From assembly GCA_900696595.1 (NCBI GenBank), contig CAADGT010000143.1:1-64000 (forward strand): 64,000 bases of DNA, written 5' to 3'. The stretch comes from an uncultured Chloroflexota bacterium (GTDB taxonomy: Bacteria > Chloroflexota > Anaerolineae > Anaerolineales > Villigracilaceae). This document shows positions 50,575-58,780 of the stretch, one piece after another (position 1 is the stretch's first letter; every line of letters starts with the position of its first letter). Below the pieces are notes generated by a model that did not search any database, was not told where the DNA came from, and worked only from the letters and a program-made list of their open reading frames with translations. A program made the translations under genes and the position numbers.

Positions 50575-52992
50575 ATGAAAACCTTGCGCCTCATTCTCGG
50601 ACTTTGGCTGGTCTCGTCACTCGTTGCCTGTTCCACGCTGGAAAATTTCCCCGCCATCCCCCCCGGTTGGACGGTGACTCCCAGCCTGACGACCACGCCC
50701 GAAGCCACCTTCACCCCCACCGTCACGCCGACGCCCCTGCCGGTTGCGCGCGTCAGCGAAGGCGACGAAGCGTTTTTCAACGGCGACTATGATCTCGCAC
50801 TCATCCATTACCAAACCGCCTTGAGCGATTCTCCCGATCCCCTCGTGCGCGCCTCGGCGCAATGGGGCGTGGCGCGCATCTATTACGCGCAGGGGCGCTA
50901 CAACGAAACGCTGACCGCCCTGCAAGTCTTGATCAACGAATACTCCGGCTCGCCGCAATTCGGGCAGGCGTATTTTCTGCAAGGCTTCGTTCATTTCAAA
51001 ACGGAAAATTACGCCGCCGCCGCAGACTCATGGCAGACGTATCTCGTCCTGCGCCCCGGCGCGCTGGACGCCTATGTCCAGGAATTGCGGGGCGACGCTT
51101 TATTCAACGCCAAGAATTACGCCGAAGCCCTGTCGTCCTATACCAGCGCGATCACCGCGCCCTCGCTCGGCGACGATACACAACTTGACCTGAAAGTTGC
51201 TTCCACTCATGTTCAGCTTGGCAACTACGAAACGGCTTTGGCGCTTTATGATGGAATCATCGGGCGCGCTTCGAGCGACTACGTCAAGGCTCAGGCGTTG
51301 TACGAAGCCGGGTTGGCGAACCAGGCTCAGGGTCAGGCAGCCGAAGCGAACGAACGATTTCGCTATGCGGTGGAAAATTATCCGCTCTCGTATTATTCCT
51401 ATCTCAGTCTCGTCGCTTTATTGGATTCTGGCGGGACGGTGAATGAACTCGACCGCGGGCTCGTGGATTATTTCGCCGGTCAATACGCCGTCGCCATCGC
51501 CGCCTTCGACCGCTATCTGCAAACCAACCCGCCCGAAAACGACGGGACTGCGTATTACTATCGCGCATTATCGAAGAGCGGGCTTGGGCAATATCCCGAA
51601 GCCCTCGCGGATTACGACATCTTCATCTCGAATTTCTCGGCGCACCCGCGCTGGGGCGACGCCTGGGGCGAAAAAGCTTTCATTCAATGGGCGCAATTGG
51701 GCGACTACGCCGGCGGCGCGGGGACTTTACTGGAGTTCGTCGGGCTTGCCCCGAACGCTTCCATCGCGGCGGATTATCTGATGAGCGCGGCGAGAATCTA
51801 CGAACGCGACGGACAGTACGACAAAGCCGTCGAAACCTGGTCGCGCGTAACGCTGGAATATCCCGGCTCGGAACAATCCTCCTATGCCGCGTTCCTGATG
51901 GGCGTCGTGGAATATCGGCGCGGAAATTTTCAAATTGCGCTGGACGATTTCAAACGCAGCCTGGCGATGTCCGCGCCGGCGGGCGATAAATCGCGCGCGC
52001 TGTTGTGGATCGGCAAGGCGAATCAAAAACTCGGCGATACAAACGGCGCGAACGACGCCTTCCGCGAAGGGCAGAACCTCGACCCGGGCGGATATTACAG
52101 CGAACGCGCGCGCGATATTCTCGCGGGGCTGCCTCCTTTCGCCCCCAGCCCATCCGTAAATTACCAGTTTGACCTCGCCCGCGAACGCGCCGACGCCGAT
52201 GCCTGGATGCGCCTGACCTTCAACCTCGCCGCGGACGCGGATTTGAACGGACTCGGACCGCTGGCTTCGGACGCGCGCATCATCCGCGGAAAGGAATATT
52301 GGGACCTCGGCATGTTGGACGAGGCGCGGCTCGAGTTTGAAGATATGCGGGAAGAACTGGAAGCTTTGAACGACGCGGTCGGCAGTTACCGGCTGACGAA
52401 TTACCTGCGCGGACTCGGCATGCACCGCTCCGCCATTTTTGCCGCGCGGCAGGTCCTCACCATGGCGGGACTGGGCGAACACACCGAATCGATGATGGCT
52501 CCCGCGTATTTCAGCCGCATCCGCTACGGGTTGTATTATCCAGACCTGGTCATCTCCAACGCGCAACAAAACGGATTCGATCCCCTATTCGTTTTCAGCG
52601 TCATCCGTCAGGAAAGTCTCTTTGAAGGTTTCGTGCGCTCGACTGCGGGCGCGCACGGCTTGATGCAGATCATCGCCCCCACCGGCGCGCAGATCGCCTC
52701 CGAACTCGGCAAGCCGAGCAACTACGCCGAAGAAGACCTCTACCGCCCATACGTCAGCGTGATGTTCGGCACGCATTATCTCGCCAAAAATCGCGCCCTG
52801 CTCAACGGCGACCTGTACGCGACCCTCGCCGCCTACAACGGCGGTCCCGGCAACGCGGCGGCGTGGAAGGAACTCTCCGGCGACGACCCCGACCTGTTTT
52901 TGGAAAGCGTGCGATTCGAGGAGACGCGCAATTACATCAGAAACATCTATGAAATCTTCATCATCTACAGGCGGTTGTATGGGGGCTTGTAA
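50575..52992 (+). CDS. Slt-type lytic transglycosylase lipoprotein with long TPR region
   Basis: An 805-residue lipoprotein ('SSLVACS' lipobox), then a Thr/Pro stalk and about 560 residues of TPR-like repeats ('YDLALIHYQTALSDSPDP', 'YNETLTALQVLINEYSGSPQFGQAYFLQGF', 'YDKAVETWSRVTLEYPGSEQSSYAAFLMGVVEY'). The C-terminal domain is a soluble-lytic-transglycosylase fold: 'FVFSVIRQESLFEG' with catalytic Glu near residue 680, 'STAGAHGLMQIIAPTG', 'YVSVMFGTHYL' and 'LAAYNGGPGNAAAW'. It cleaves peptidoglycan glycan strands; the superhelical N-terminus resembles the ring of Slt70. It is longer than Slt70 (about 620). Confidence 0.92.
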   Translation: MKTLRLILGLWLVSSLVACSTLENFPAIPPGWTVTPSLTTTPEATFTPTVTPTPLPVARVSEGDEAFFNGDYDLALIHYQTALSDSPDPLVRASAQWGVARIYYAQGRYNETLTALQVLINEYSGSPQFGQAYFLQGFVHFKTENYAAAADSWQTYLVLRPGALDAYVQELRGDALFNAKNYAEALSSYTSAITAPSLGDDTQLDLKVASTHVQLGNYETALALYDGIIGRASSDYVKAQALYEAGLANQAQGQAAEANERFRYAVENYPLSYYSYLSLVALLDSGGTVNELDRGLVDYFAGQYAVAIAAFDRYLQTNPPENDGTAYYYRALSKSGLGQYPEALADYDIFISNFSAHPRWGDAWGEKAFIQWAQLGDYAGGAGTLLEFVGLAPNASIAADYLMSAARIYERDGQYDKAVETWSRVTLEYPGSEQSSYAAFLMGVVEYRRGNFQIALDDFKRSLAMSAPAGDKSRALLWIGKANQKLGDTNGANDAFREGQNLDPGGYYSERARDILAGLPPFAPSPSVNYQFDLARERADADAWMRLTFNLAADADLNGLGPLASDARIIRGKEYWDLGMLDEARLEFEDMREELEALNDAVGSYRLTNYLRGLGMHRSAIFAARQVLTMAGLGEHTESMMAPAYFSRIRYGLYYPDLVISNAQQNGFDPLFVFSVIRQESLFEGFVRSTAGAHGLMQIIAPTGAQIASELGKPSNYAEEDLYRPYVSVMFGTHYLAKNRALLNGDLYATLAAYNGGPGNAAAWKELSGDDPDLFLESVRFEETRNYIRNIYEIFIIYRRLYGGL

Positions 52993-53087
52993 ATCACCTT
53001 TGAGAACGGAAACCTTCTCTCTCAAACAAAACAGGCTCTCTGGTATTTGGTGGGAGCGTCCATGTTTTTACCACTGAGTATCCATGA

Positions 53088-53330
53088 AAGGGTTTCACCC
53101 CGAAGGGCTTGCCCTGAGCCTGCCGAAGGGATGAAAATCTAAACACGGAGACACAGAGTCACGGAGTTTTTTCTCTGTGTCTCCGTGTCTCGGTGGTTTG
53201 CTCTTGGAGTTTATTTTCATATCAGATCACGGAGTCCACAGAGAAAACCTCTTATAATCTCCGTGTTCTCTGTGCCCTCTGTGTAAGACGAGCTATCACC
53301 CCACTTAATCCCAAAGAACCTCAAAACAAA
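53088..53330. repeat. Cluster of palindromic repeats in a 466-nt gene-free gap
   Basis: A 'GAAGGGCTTGCCCTGAGCC' element (from 53091) is followed by perfect 16-bp arms ACACGGAGACACAGAG (53143-53158) / CTCTGTGTCTCCGTGT (53173-53188), then a second, looser copy of the same words (53226-53284). No coding potential or RNA gene was found in 52993-53458. Confidence 0.75.
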
Positions 53331-53353
53331 AAGAGACAGCCTCCCGGCTGTCT
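53322..53353 (-). terminator. Intrinsic terminator of the ccdA-to-DUF167 operon
   Basis: Read on the minus strand, AGACAGCC, loop GGGA, GGCTGTCT, then CTTTTTGTTTTG. It lies about 105 nt after the last stop codon of the operon, beyond a tandem-repeat stretch. Confidence 0.75.
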
Positions 53354-53388
53354 TCTCCACTGATTACCGATCACTGATCGCCGATAAC

Positions 53389-53458
53389 TATTCTCTACTC
53401 TCTGCTCTCTACTCTCTACTCTCCACTCTCTACTCTCTACTCTCCACTCTCTACTCTC
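53389..53458. repeat. TCTCTAC/TCTCCAC tandem microsatellite
   Basis: About ten copies of a 7-nt word (TCTCTAC with TCTCCAC and TCTGCTC variants) abut the stop codon of the DUF167 gene. Its complement (GTAGAGA) resembles the AGATTAGAGATT arrays elsewhere in the window. Confidence 0.85.
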
Positions 53459-53767
53459 TCAATCCATATGCGCCACAATTCTCTGGTGCGCCGTCTCCAC
53501 GTCCATATCGAGGATCGAGACGAGTTTATCCCGTCCGCTTTCGCCGGCGACGATCTCCACGCGCGTTTTCGGCACGCCCAGCACCTCGGCGAGGAAGGCG
53601 ATCAACTCCCTGTTCAACGTCTCGTCAGCCGGGTCAGCGGCGACATGGATCTTGACCGTGCCGTCGTTGAGAACGCCCGCAATCTGGTTGCGGCTCGAGC
53701 GCGGCGTGATCCGCAACGCCAACGCCGAACCGCGCTTGCCGTCGTGCAGGACATATTTTCTAGTCAT
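53459..53767 (-). CDS. DUF167 (YggU) family protein
   Basis: A 102-residue protein with the family pattern 'LALRITPRSSRNQIAGVLNDGTVKIHVAADPADETLNRELIAFLAEVLGVPKTRVEIVAGESGRDKLVSI' spread across its length. The family is widespread and its function is not firmly known. Its position after yggS and yggT matches the conserved ygg cluster of many bacteria. Confidence 0.92.
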   Translation of the reverse strand: MTRKYVLHDGKRGSALALRITPRSSRNQIAGVLNDGTVKIHVAADPADETLNRELIAFLAEVLGVPKTRVEIVAGESGRDKLVSILDMDVETAHQRIVAHMD

Positions 53768-53779
53768 GGTTCACCTCGT

Positions 53780-54043
53780 TTACAAAGAAAGAAGGACGCC
53801 GATTACAAATTGCTTCAAGAGTTCAAGAATAAGGATTAGAACCAGCGGGCTGAAATCGAGCCCGCCTGTGTTGCCCATCAGGTTGCGGATCGGGTTGAGC
53901 AGGGGCCCGACCACCCGCTCCAACGCCTCGCGCACGGGATGATACGGCGGGAGAAAGAACGACAGCAGGGAATTCGCGATCACGATCCAGATCACAGTCT
54001 CCGCCGCCACGCGCACCAGCAAGACCAGAAATTCGACGCTCAT
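53780..54043 (-). CDS. YggT family membrane protein
   Basis: An 87-residue protein with two membrane helices around the conserved 'NPIRNLMGNTGGLDFSPLVLILIL' motif. The family is linked to osmotic tolerance, division-site clusters and c-type haem assembly in different organisms. Its start overlaps the yggS stop by 4 nt; 12 nt separate it from the DUF167 gene. Confidence 0.92.
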   Translation of the reverse strand: MSVEFLVLLVRVAAETVIWIVIANSLLSFFLPPYHPVREALERVVGPLLNPIRNLMGNTGGLDFSPLVLILILELLKQFVIGVLLSL

Positions 54044-54780
54044 GCATTCTCCGTGGTGTAATGTCTCGCTCCAACGATGGCTGCGCCAACCCGGACGTAG
54101 GTCGCGCCTTCCTCCACAGCAACTTCATAATCCGAACTTGTGCCCATCGAAAGTTCGTTCAAACCTGCCTGCGGGATTTGCAAAGCAAGATAATCCCTCA
54201 GCCTTCGCAATTTCTGAAAGTACGGGCGCGAAGCGTTTGCGTCGCCGCCCAATGGCGGCATTGCCATCAACCCGCAAACGCGCAAATTTGCCAGCGAAAA
54301 GATTTCGGCGACCTCGCCCGGCAACATCGCCCAGCGCGCTTCGTCCGAAGCCTCCCAGCCGCCCTTGCTTTCCTCGCCGCCCACGTTGAATTCGAGCAGG
54401 ACGGGCAAGACCCGCCCCGCGTCCGCGCAAAAACGGTCGAGCCGCCTGGCAAGTTTCAGGCTGTCCAGCGAGTGCATGAAGTTAAAGTTCGCCGCCACGC
54501 TCTGCGCCTTGCGGCTCTGCACGTGACCGATCATGTGCCATTCTACCGCAGAAAAATTCGACAAGGATTGAATTTTCGTGACACCTTCCTCGGCGTAATT
54601 CTCCCCCAGGATGCGAACCCCCGCCTCGATCGCCGCCCGGGCTGTTTGCACGGGTTGGGCTTTTGTCACCACGACGAGTTTCACCGCCTCCGGACTCCGC
54701 CCGGAGCGTTTCGCCGCCGAAGCGATTTTGTCCAGCGCCCCAAGATACCTTTCGCGAATGGAATTGACGAGTTCGTTCAT
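54040..54780 (-). CDS. YggS/PLPBP family pyridoxal-phosphate homeostasis protein
   Basis: A 246-residue PLP-binding TIM-barrel protein. The PLP lysine is in 'VKLVVVTKAQPV', followed by 'GENYAEEG', 'EWHMIGHVQSRKAQ', 'HSLDSLKLARRL', 'EFNVGGEESKGG', 'RVCGLMAMPPLG' and 'LSMGTSSDYEVAVEEGATYVRVG'. The family buffers PLP and affects amino-acid pools. It precedes yggT with a 4-nt overlap. Confidence 0.94.
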   Translation of the reverse strand: MNELVNSIRERYLGALDKIASAAKRSGRSPEAVKLVVVTKAQPVQTARAAIEAGVRILGENYAEEGVTKIQSLSNFSAVEWHMIGHVQSRKAQSVAANFNFMHSLDSLKLARRLDRFCADAGRVLPVLLEFNVGGEESKGGWEASDEARWAMLPGEVAEIFSLANLRVCGLMAMPPLGGDANASRPYFQKLRRLRDYLALQIPQAGLNELSMGTSSDYEVAVEEGATYVRVGAAIVGARHYTTENA

Positions 54781-54789
54781 GAGTTAAAT

Positions 54790-54819
54790 TGTAGCGCAAG
54801 TCTGGAGACTTGCGCTACA
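54790..54819. repeat. Perfect 13-bp palindrome between pgeF and yggS
   Basis: TGTAGCGCAAGTC (54790-54802), loop TGGA, GACTTGCGCTACA (54807-54819). It fills most of the 41-nt gap inside the operon and ends 2 nt from the pgeF stop. It shares GTAxxGCAA with the repeats at 27455 and 34307. Confidence 0.8.
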
Positions 54820-54821
54820 GA

Positions 54822-55601
54822 TTACGCCATTGCAATCAACGCCCCAAACCTGCCCGTCCTCCCCTTCTCGGCGCGATGCGAATACCAATCGTCCAAATGG
54901 CAGGCGGTGCATAAACCGGAAATCTGAATTTGCTCCACGCCCATTTTTTGCAATTGCAAAGCGTTCGCCCTCCACAGGTCGAGATAGATTTTCCCATCCC
55001 GCCTTTCGAGGATCTCTTCCGAGTCGGCGCCGAATTTTTCGCGGAATTGCGCCGCGACCTCCTCGCCCACCTCGTAATGATCGGCGCTTATGGATGGACC
55101 GATGCCCACGATCACATCCGCCGGATTCGAGCCGTAACGCTCCCGCATGGCGTTGATCGAAACTTCCGCCACGCCCTTCGCCGTTCCCATCCAACCGGCA
55201 TGAGCGATTCCGATGACGCCTTTCTTCGGGTCGTGGAATAACAGCGGAACGCAATCTGCAAAGCGCATGAACAATGTAACTTCCGGGTTGTCGGTGAAGA
55301 GTATGTCGGCTCTCGGCGCGGGGGCGTCGAGCGGGCAAGGCGCTGAGGCGTGAACCACGTCAACGCCGTGAACCAGCCACACGTCATGGAGAGAGGCGGG
55401 GTCGCATCGAAGCGCATTGAAGGCGCGGGCGCGATTCTCCTCTACGCGCGCGGGCTCGTCCCCCGTTGAAACGCTTAGGTTGAGCGACGTCCACGGCGCG
55501 GGGCTGACTCCGCCGCGGCGAGTGAAGACCGCATTGAGCAAATTCTTCGGGAAAATATCGAACCGGTAATAGCGCAACCCGTCGGGTTCGGCGAAGGACA
55601 T
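54822..55601 (-). CDS. pgeF: Peptidoglycan editing factor PgeF (laccase-domain, YfiH family)
   Basis: A 259-residue protein starting at ATG 55601, which overlaps the upstream stop by one base (TGATG). It has the zinc-binding motifs 'MRFADCVPLLFHD', 'IAHAGWMGTAKG' and 'CTACHLDDWYSHRAEKGRTGRFGALI'. The family removes wrong amino acids from peptidoglycan precursors and has purine-nucleoside-processing activity in some members. The longer frame up to 55943 is only the antiparallel shadow of the next gene. Confidence 0.92.
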   Translation of the reverse strand: MSFAEPDGLRYYRFDIFPKNLLNAVFTRRGGVSPAPWTSLNLSVSTGDEPARVEENRARAFNALRCDPASLHDVWLVHGVDVVHASAPCPLDAPAPRADILFTDNPEVTLFMRFADCVPLLFHDPKKGVIGIAHAGWMGTAKGVAEVSINAMRERYGSNPADVIVGIGPSISADHYEVGEEVAAQFREKFGADSEEILERRDGKIYLDLWRANALQLQKMGVEQIQISGLCTACHLDDWYSHRAEKGRTGRFGALIAMA

Positions 55602-56611
55602 CAGCCGCCAGCCTCTATTACAGCGGATTTTTTGATGTAATACTGGCGCGTCTCGTTCATGGATTCTTCGATGTTGGGGTAGGCGAACCAGGCGGTGAAC
55701 AGACCGAAAAATGCCCCGGTCAGCGCGCGCAGAAAGGGCGTGCTTTCTCGATAGGGAAGGATGGCGGAGAGCCAATCCCAGTTGAACTGACTGAACAATT
55801 GCGAGAAACCGTCGAGACCGATGGGACCGATTCCGAGCAATAACCAAACCATCCAATGCACGGACTTGAAGCGCCTGCCCGTCAGACCGAAGACGATTCC
55901 GAAGCCGAGGATGGCGAGATAGATGGCGACGTCGCGCTCGCACAGGGCAACCTTGTAACCGAGCGTTTCATTCCCCGTGAAATTACGCGCCTCGAAGCGG
56001 GTGTAACTGTACGGGTCGTCCACGCCTTCGATGCCGGTCGCCTCCTCGAAGGTTCGATATCCGCTCATCCCAGCCTCCTTCAATGGATAAAAAGGCTGTT
56101 CGCCGTAAAGAAAGAACGAACGGAAGGCGAACTGGTGACAGAGCGGCTTGTAGATGCGATAGATCACGCCTCCCGCGCTCTCCGCGCCGAGGTTCATCAA
56201 TGTGGGCGCGAGAAAGGGCAAACCGACATAAAAAAGCATGAAGAGGTTGAGGATTAACAAGTAACGCCTTGCGATCCAGAAGGAGACGCGGTCGCCAGTG
56301 GACAATGTTTTACTCTTTTCCATTTTGTATTTGTAAATTGGGTCGTCGAGTTTTTCGAGTTGCTCTATGCGGTCGGACGCGGCGCCGAGGGTCATTTGCA
56401 ATTTCTGGCGCGAGATGGGGTTTTTCAAGGTGTACGGCCCCACTTCGACGACCGGGACATGCCTGCCGTATTTCATGTTGATCGCCGAATCCGACTCGAC
56501 ATCCACTTCGGCAAGGCGATGCGGATATTGCTTTTGGAGTTCGGCAAGAAAACCCCGCGCTTCGTCGCAGGCGGGGGAATCTTTTTTGGCGAAGAGGGTT
56601 ACGTTGAGCAT
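55601..56611 (-). CDS. Glutaredoxin-like domain fused to DUF2085 membrane protein
   Basis: A 336-residue protein. Residues 1-80 form a thioredoxin/glutaredoxin-like fold ('MLNVTLFAKKDSPACDEARGFL', 'VPVVEVGPY' with cis-Pro), keeping only the second Cys of the CxxC (S-P-A-C). Residues about 110-330 are a DUF2085 membrane part with 'YRIYKPLCHQFAFRSFFLYGEQP' (the conserved Cys-His-Gln and Arg-Ser of that family), 'ALCERDVAIYLAILGFGI' and 'GIGPIGLDGFSQLF'. It overlaps ccdA by one base upstream and pgeF by one base downstream. Coupling to CcdA suggests it may receive reducing equivalents across the membrane; that is inference. Confidence 0.85.
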   Translation of the reverse strand: MLNVTLFAKKDSPACDEARGFLAELQKQYPHRLAEVDVESDSAINMKYGRHVPVVEVGPYTLKNPISRQKLQMTLGAASDRIEQLEKLDDPIYKYKMEKSKTLSTGDRVSFWIARRYLLILNLFMLFYVGLPFLAPTLMNLGAESAGGVIYRIYKPLCHQFAFRSFFLYGEQPFYPLKEAGMSGYRTFEEATGIEGVDDPYSYTRFEARNFTGNETLGYKVALCERDVAIYLAILGFGIVFGLTGRRFKSVHWMVWLLLGIGPIGLDGFSQLFSQFNWDWLSAILPYRESTPFLRALTGAFFGLFTAWFAYPNIEESMNETRQYYIKKSAVIEAGG

Positions 56612-57342
56612 TAAAGTCCAAAATCAATAAAGAAAAACTGTCCCTTTTGGGCGATGAGTTCGAACGTCCCGGCGAAAAGCATGACGCCGATGACAACCAG
56701 AACGACGCCCATGGCGATCTCGACGTAACGCATGGTCTTGCTGTGTTTTCTCAAAACCGTCGTCACCCAGCCGATTCCCAGGGCGGCGATCAGGAACGGG
56801 ATGGCGAGCCCGGCTGAATAAAAGGAAAGAAGCGTCGCGCCTTGCGAGACGTCCCCGCCGTTGAAGGCAAGGGTCAGAATCGCGCCGAGGACGGGACCCA
56901 CACAGGGCGACCATCCGGCAGAGAAGAAGACGCCCATCAATGCCGAGGAAAGATAACCGAGTTTGGGATCGGGCGCTTTCTGCGCGCGCGTATCATAGGC
57001 AAGGAAGGGGATGTGGAAAACGCCGATCATGTGCAAGCCAAAGACGATGACGACAATTCCGCCGATCTTCGCCAGCCAATAACGCAGGTCGTAGAGCAAA
57101 CCGCCTGCGAACGACGCGGCGACTCCCAAAAAAACGAATACGACGCTGAACCCCAGAACGAAGGCAAGCCCGTGCGAAAAGGTCAACCAGCGATTGGGTT
57201 TATCTCCCGCTTCGCCGCGCCCGGCCGCGATCCCGCCGAGGTAGCCGACGTAGGCGGGGACGAGCGAGAACACGCAAGGGGATAAAAAGGAAGCCAAGCC
57301 TGCAAGCAGGGCAAGCCAGACGGTGATGTGGGAAATTTCCAT
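56611..57342 (-). CDS. ccdA: CcdA-type cytochrome c biogenesis / thiol-disulfide transporter
   Basis: A 243-residue, six-helix protein. The two membrane cysteines are in 'ASFLSPCVFSLVPAYVGYLGG' and 'FSAGWSPCVGPVLGAIL'. CcdA carries electrons from cytosolic thioredoxin to the outside, keeping haem-binding CxxCH thiols reduced. That fits the multihaem cytochromes at 13609-17816. Its ribosome-binding site (GGAG) is the end of a GC-rich repeat. It is the first gene of a six-gene operon running to 53459. Confidence 0.94.
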   Translation of the reverse strand: MEISHITVWLALLAGLASFLSPCVFSLVPAYVGYLGGIAAGRGEAGDKPNRWLTFSHGLAFVLGFSVVFVFLGVAASFAGGLLYDLRYWLAKIGGIVVIVFGLHMIGVFHIPFLAYDTRAQKAPDPKLGYLSSALMGVFFSAGWSPCVGPVLGAILTLAFNGGDVSQGATLLSFYSAGLAIPFLIAALGIGWVTTVLRKHSKTMRYVEIAMGVVLVVIGVMLFAGTFELIAQKGQFFFIDFGL

Positions 57343-57346
57343 TTAT

Positions 57347-57387
57347 GCTCCGGCGGCGTCTCCGCCGCCGAGGACGGCGGCGGGAGC
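57347..57387. repeat. GC-rich palindromic element directly before ccdA
   Basis: A 41-nt element with GCTCC..GGAGC-type ends and CGGCGGCGTC / CCGCCGCCG core. It is almost identical to 13194-13235 in the arsR leader. On the minus strand its end CGGAGCAT merges with AAATG to give ccdA its Shine-Dalgarno. Confidence 0.8.
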
Positions 57388-57394
57388 GTTATTT

Positions 57395-58558
57395 TTAAAA
57401 TTGCGTCTCCGTCGAGGTCACGGTCGTGCCATGATCGGGCAGTTCGCGGCGCTCTTCCCCGGCGGCAAGCGAAACATAAGGCATCGTCCAGCGGAAGATC
57501 CATTTGGCGTCTTCGGGGGTGACATTGACGCAACCGTGCGAGCGCCTTTCGCCAAAAGCGTTGTGCCAGAACGCGCCATGGATGGCGACTCCGCCCGTCG
57601 CAATGAACGTGCACCACGGCACAGCCGGGGTTGAATACCCGGAACCTTCGTTTCCCGCGGTCATGTTCTTCGAAATGATCTTCCAATAGGTGAGCAACGA
57701 TCCCGCCGGGGTGGCGTAGGTGTCCACCACTTCGCCGGTGAGCGGGTCGTAACGCTTGCCCGATGAAATGCGGCAGAAATAGACTTCACGCCCGCCTTCG
57801 AGGCAGGATAACGTTTGATAATCGAGGTCTATTCTGATCGTCTTTTCGTTCGGGTCCACGTTGGGATGGATTGTTTCAACATCCGCATCGGTGAGAATTT
57901 TGAACGCCGCGCCGTCCCCCCAATAGAATTCTCCGTACCCGCCGTAGCCGTAGCCGCGTCCGTTGGCGTCTTCGTTCCAACGATATTCGGGGAAGCCGTT
58001 GTTCGTGCGCACCTGATCAATCCATACTGTCTGTCCATAGTACAAGCGCGGGGGAAAGTTGTAGTTGATGTGATCCTGAAGCCACGGCGAAGCAACGATG
58101 CCCTCGTGCGCGAGGTCCACATAAGGCACGGTCACTTCCGCCCAAAAGCCCTGGTTGTTGGGCAACGCGGTAACAGGAACATTGGGCAGGTTTTTTGTCG
58201 GTTGCACCACCGAACCGTAAACATATCCCTGCGGAGTTTCAATATATTTTTGATTCGTCAACCCGCCGATGACGTTGCCAATGACTTCGCGGTTCCATTC
58301 GACGAGCGTATCCGCGCCGAGGTTGCCGATGGAGGTGTTCTGCGCCGGGTCGTTCGTCGGGCGGCTGCGGATGTCCACATCCGGCTCGGTCACGCGCCCG
58401 ATGATGGCGCTGCCCGGAAATTGCGGCAGGCGCTTTGGCTGGCTGAAGACATCCCAACGGTAATCAATTTCGTACGGGGCGAGGCGGTTGAACGCCAACG
58501 CGCCGAGTCCCAGCCCGGCAAGTTTTATAAAATCGCGTCGTGAAAGGTGTTTTCGCAT
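57395..58558 (-). CDS. Tat-exported L,D-transpeptidase (YkuD domain)
   Basis: A 387-residue protein with a Tat signal ('LSRRDFIKLAGLGLGALAF'). An SH3-like region follows ('AIIGRVTEPDVDIRSRPTNDP', 'GYVYGSVVQPT'). The YkuD domain is at about 235-370: 'IRIDLDYQTLSC', 'VAIHGAFWHNAFGERRSHGCVNVTPEDAKWIF', with catalytic Cys near residue 343. It would form 3-3 cross-links in peptidoglycan or attach proteins to it. AGGTGA is 5-6 nt before ATG. Confidence 0.92.
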   Translation of the reverse strand: MRKHLSRRDFIKLAGLGLGALAFNRLAPYEIDYRWDVFSQPKRLPQFPGSAIIGRVTEPDVDIRSRPTNDPAQNTSIGNLGADTLVEWNREVIGNVIGGLTNQKYIETPQGYVYGSVVQPTKNLPNVPVTALPNNQGFWAEVTVPYVDLAHEGIVASPWLQDHINYNFPPRLYYGQTVWIDQVRTNNGFPEYRWNEDANGRGYGYGGYGEFYWGDGAAFKILTDADVETIHPNVDPNEKTIRIDLDYQTLSCLEGGREVYFCRISSGKRYDPLTGEVVDTYATPAGSLLTYWKIISKNMTAGNEGSGYSTPAVPWCTFIATGGVAIHGAFWHNAFGERRSHGCVNVTPEDAKWIFRWTMPYVSLAAGEERRELPDHGTTVTSTETQF

Positions 58559-58577
58559 TAATTCACCTGAACATTCC

Positions 58578-58720
58578 GTAGGGGCGACCCGTCAAGGTCT
58601 TCCAGAATCCATGGAAGTAAAGAAAGGGTCGCCCTTGCAGTGGCAAAATATTTTGATCGAGCAGGGTGACCCTTTCTTTGCACAAGAGGAAGAAGCAAAG
58701 CCCGGATGGGTCGCCCCTAC
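58578..58720. repeat. Multi-tier palindromic element (GTAGGGGCGACCC ends)
   Basis: Perfect 13-bp terminal arms (58578-58590 and 58708-58720) enclose a second dyad AAAGAAAGGGTCGCCCT (58619-58635) / AGGGTGACCCTTTCTTT (58663-58679, one mismatch), which encloses CAAAATATTTTG (58644-58655). A side hairpin CTTCCA/TGGAAG also occurs (58599-58617). It occupies the 222-nt gap between two minus-strand genes. Confidence 0.85.
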
Positions 58721-58780
58721 AATTTGTCGGCAAGCATACCTGCAAACAAAACCATCGTCAACGGAGGGCTGAGAGCGGGA

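Noticed and set aside
55602-55943. N-terminal extension of pgeF
   Set aside because: Arg/His-rich shadow of the Grx-DUF2085 gene; the family start fits ATG 55601.
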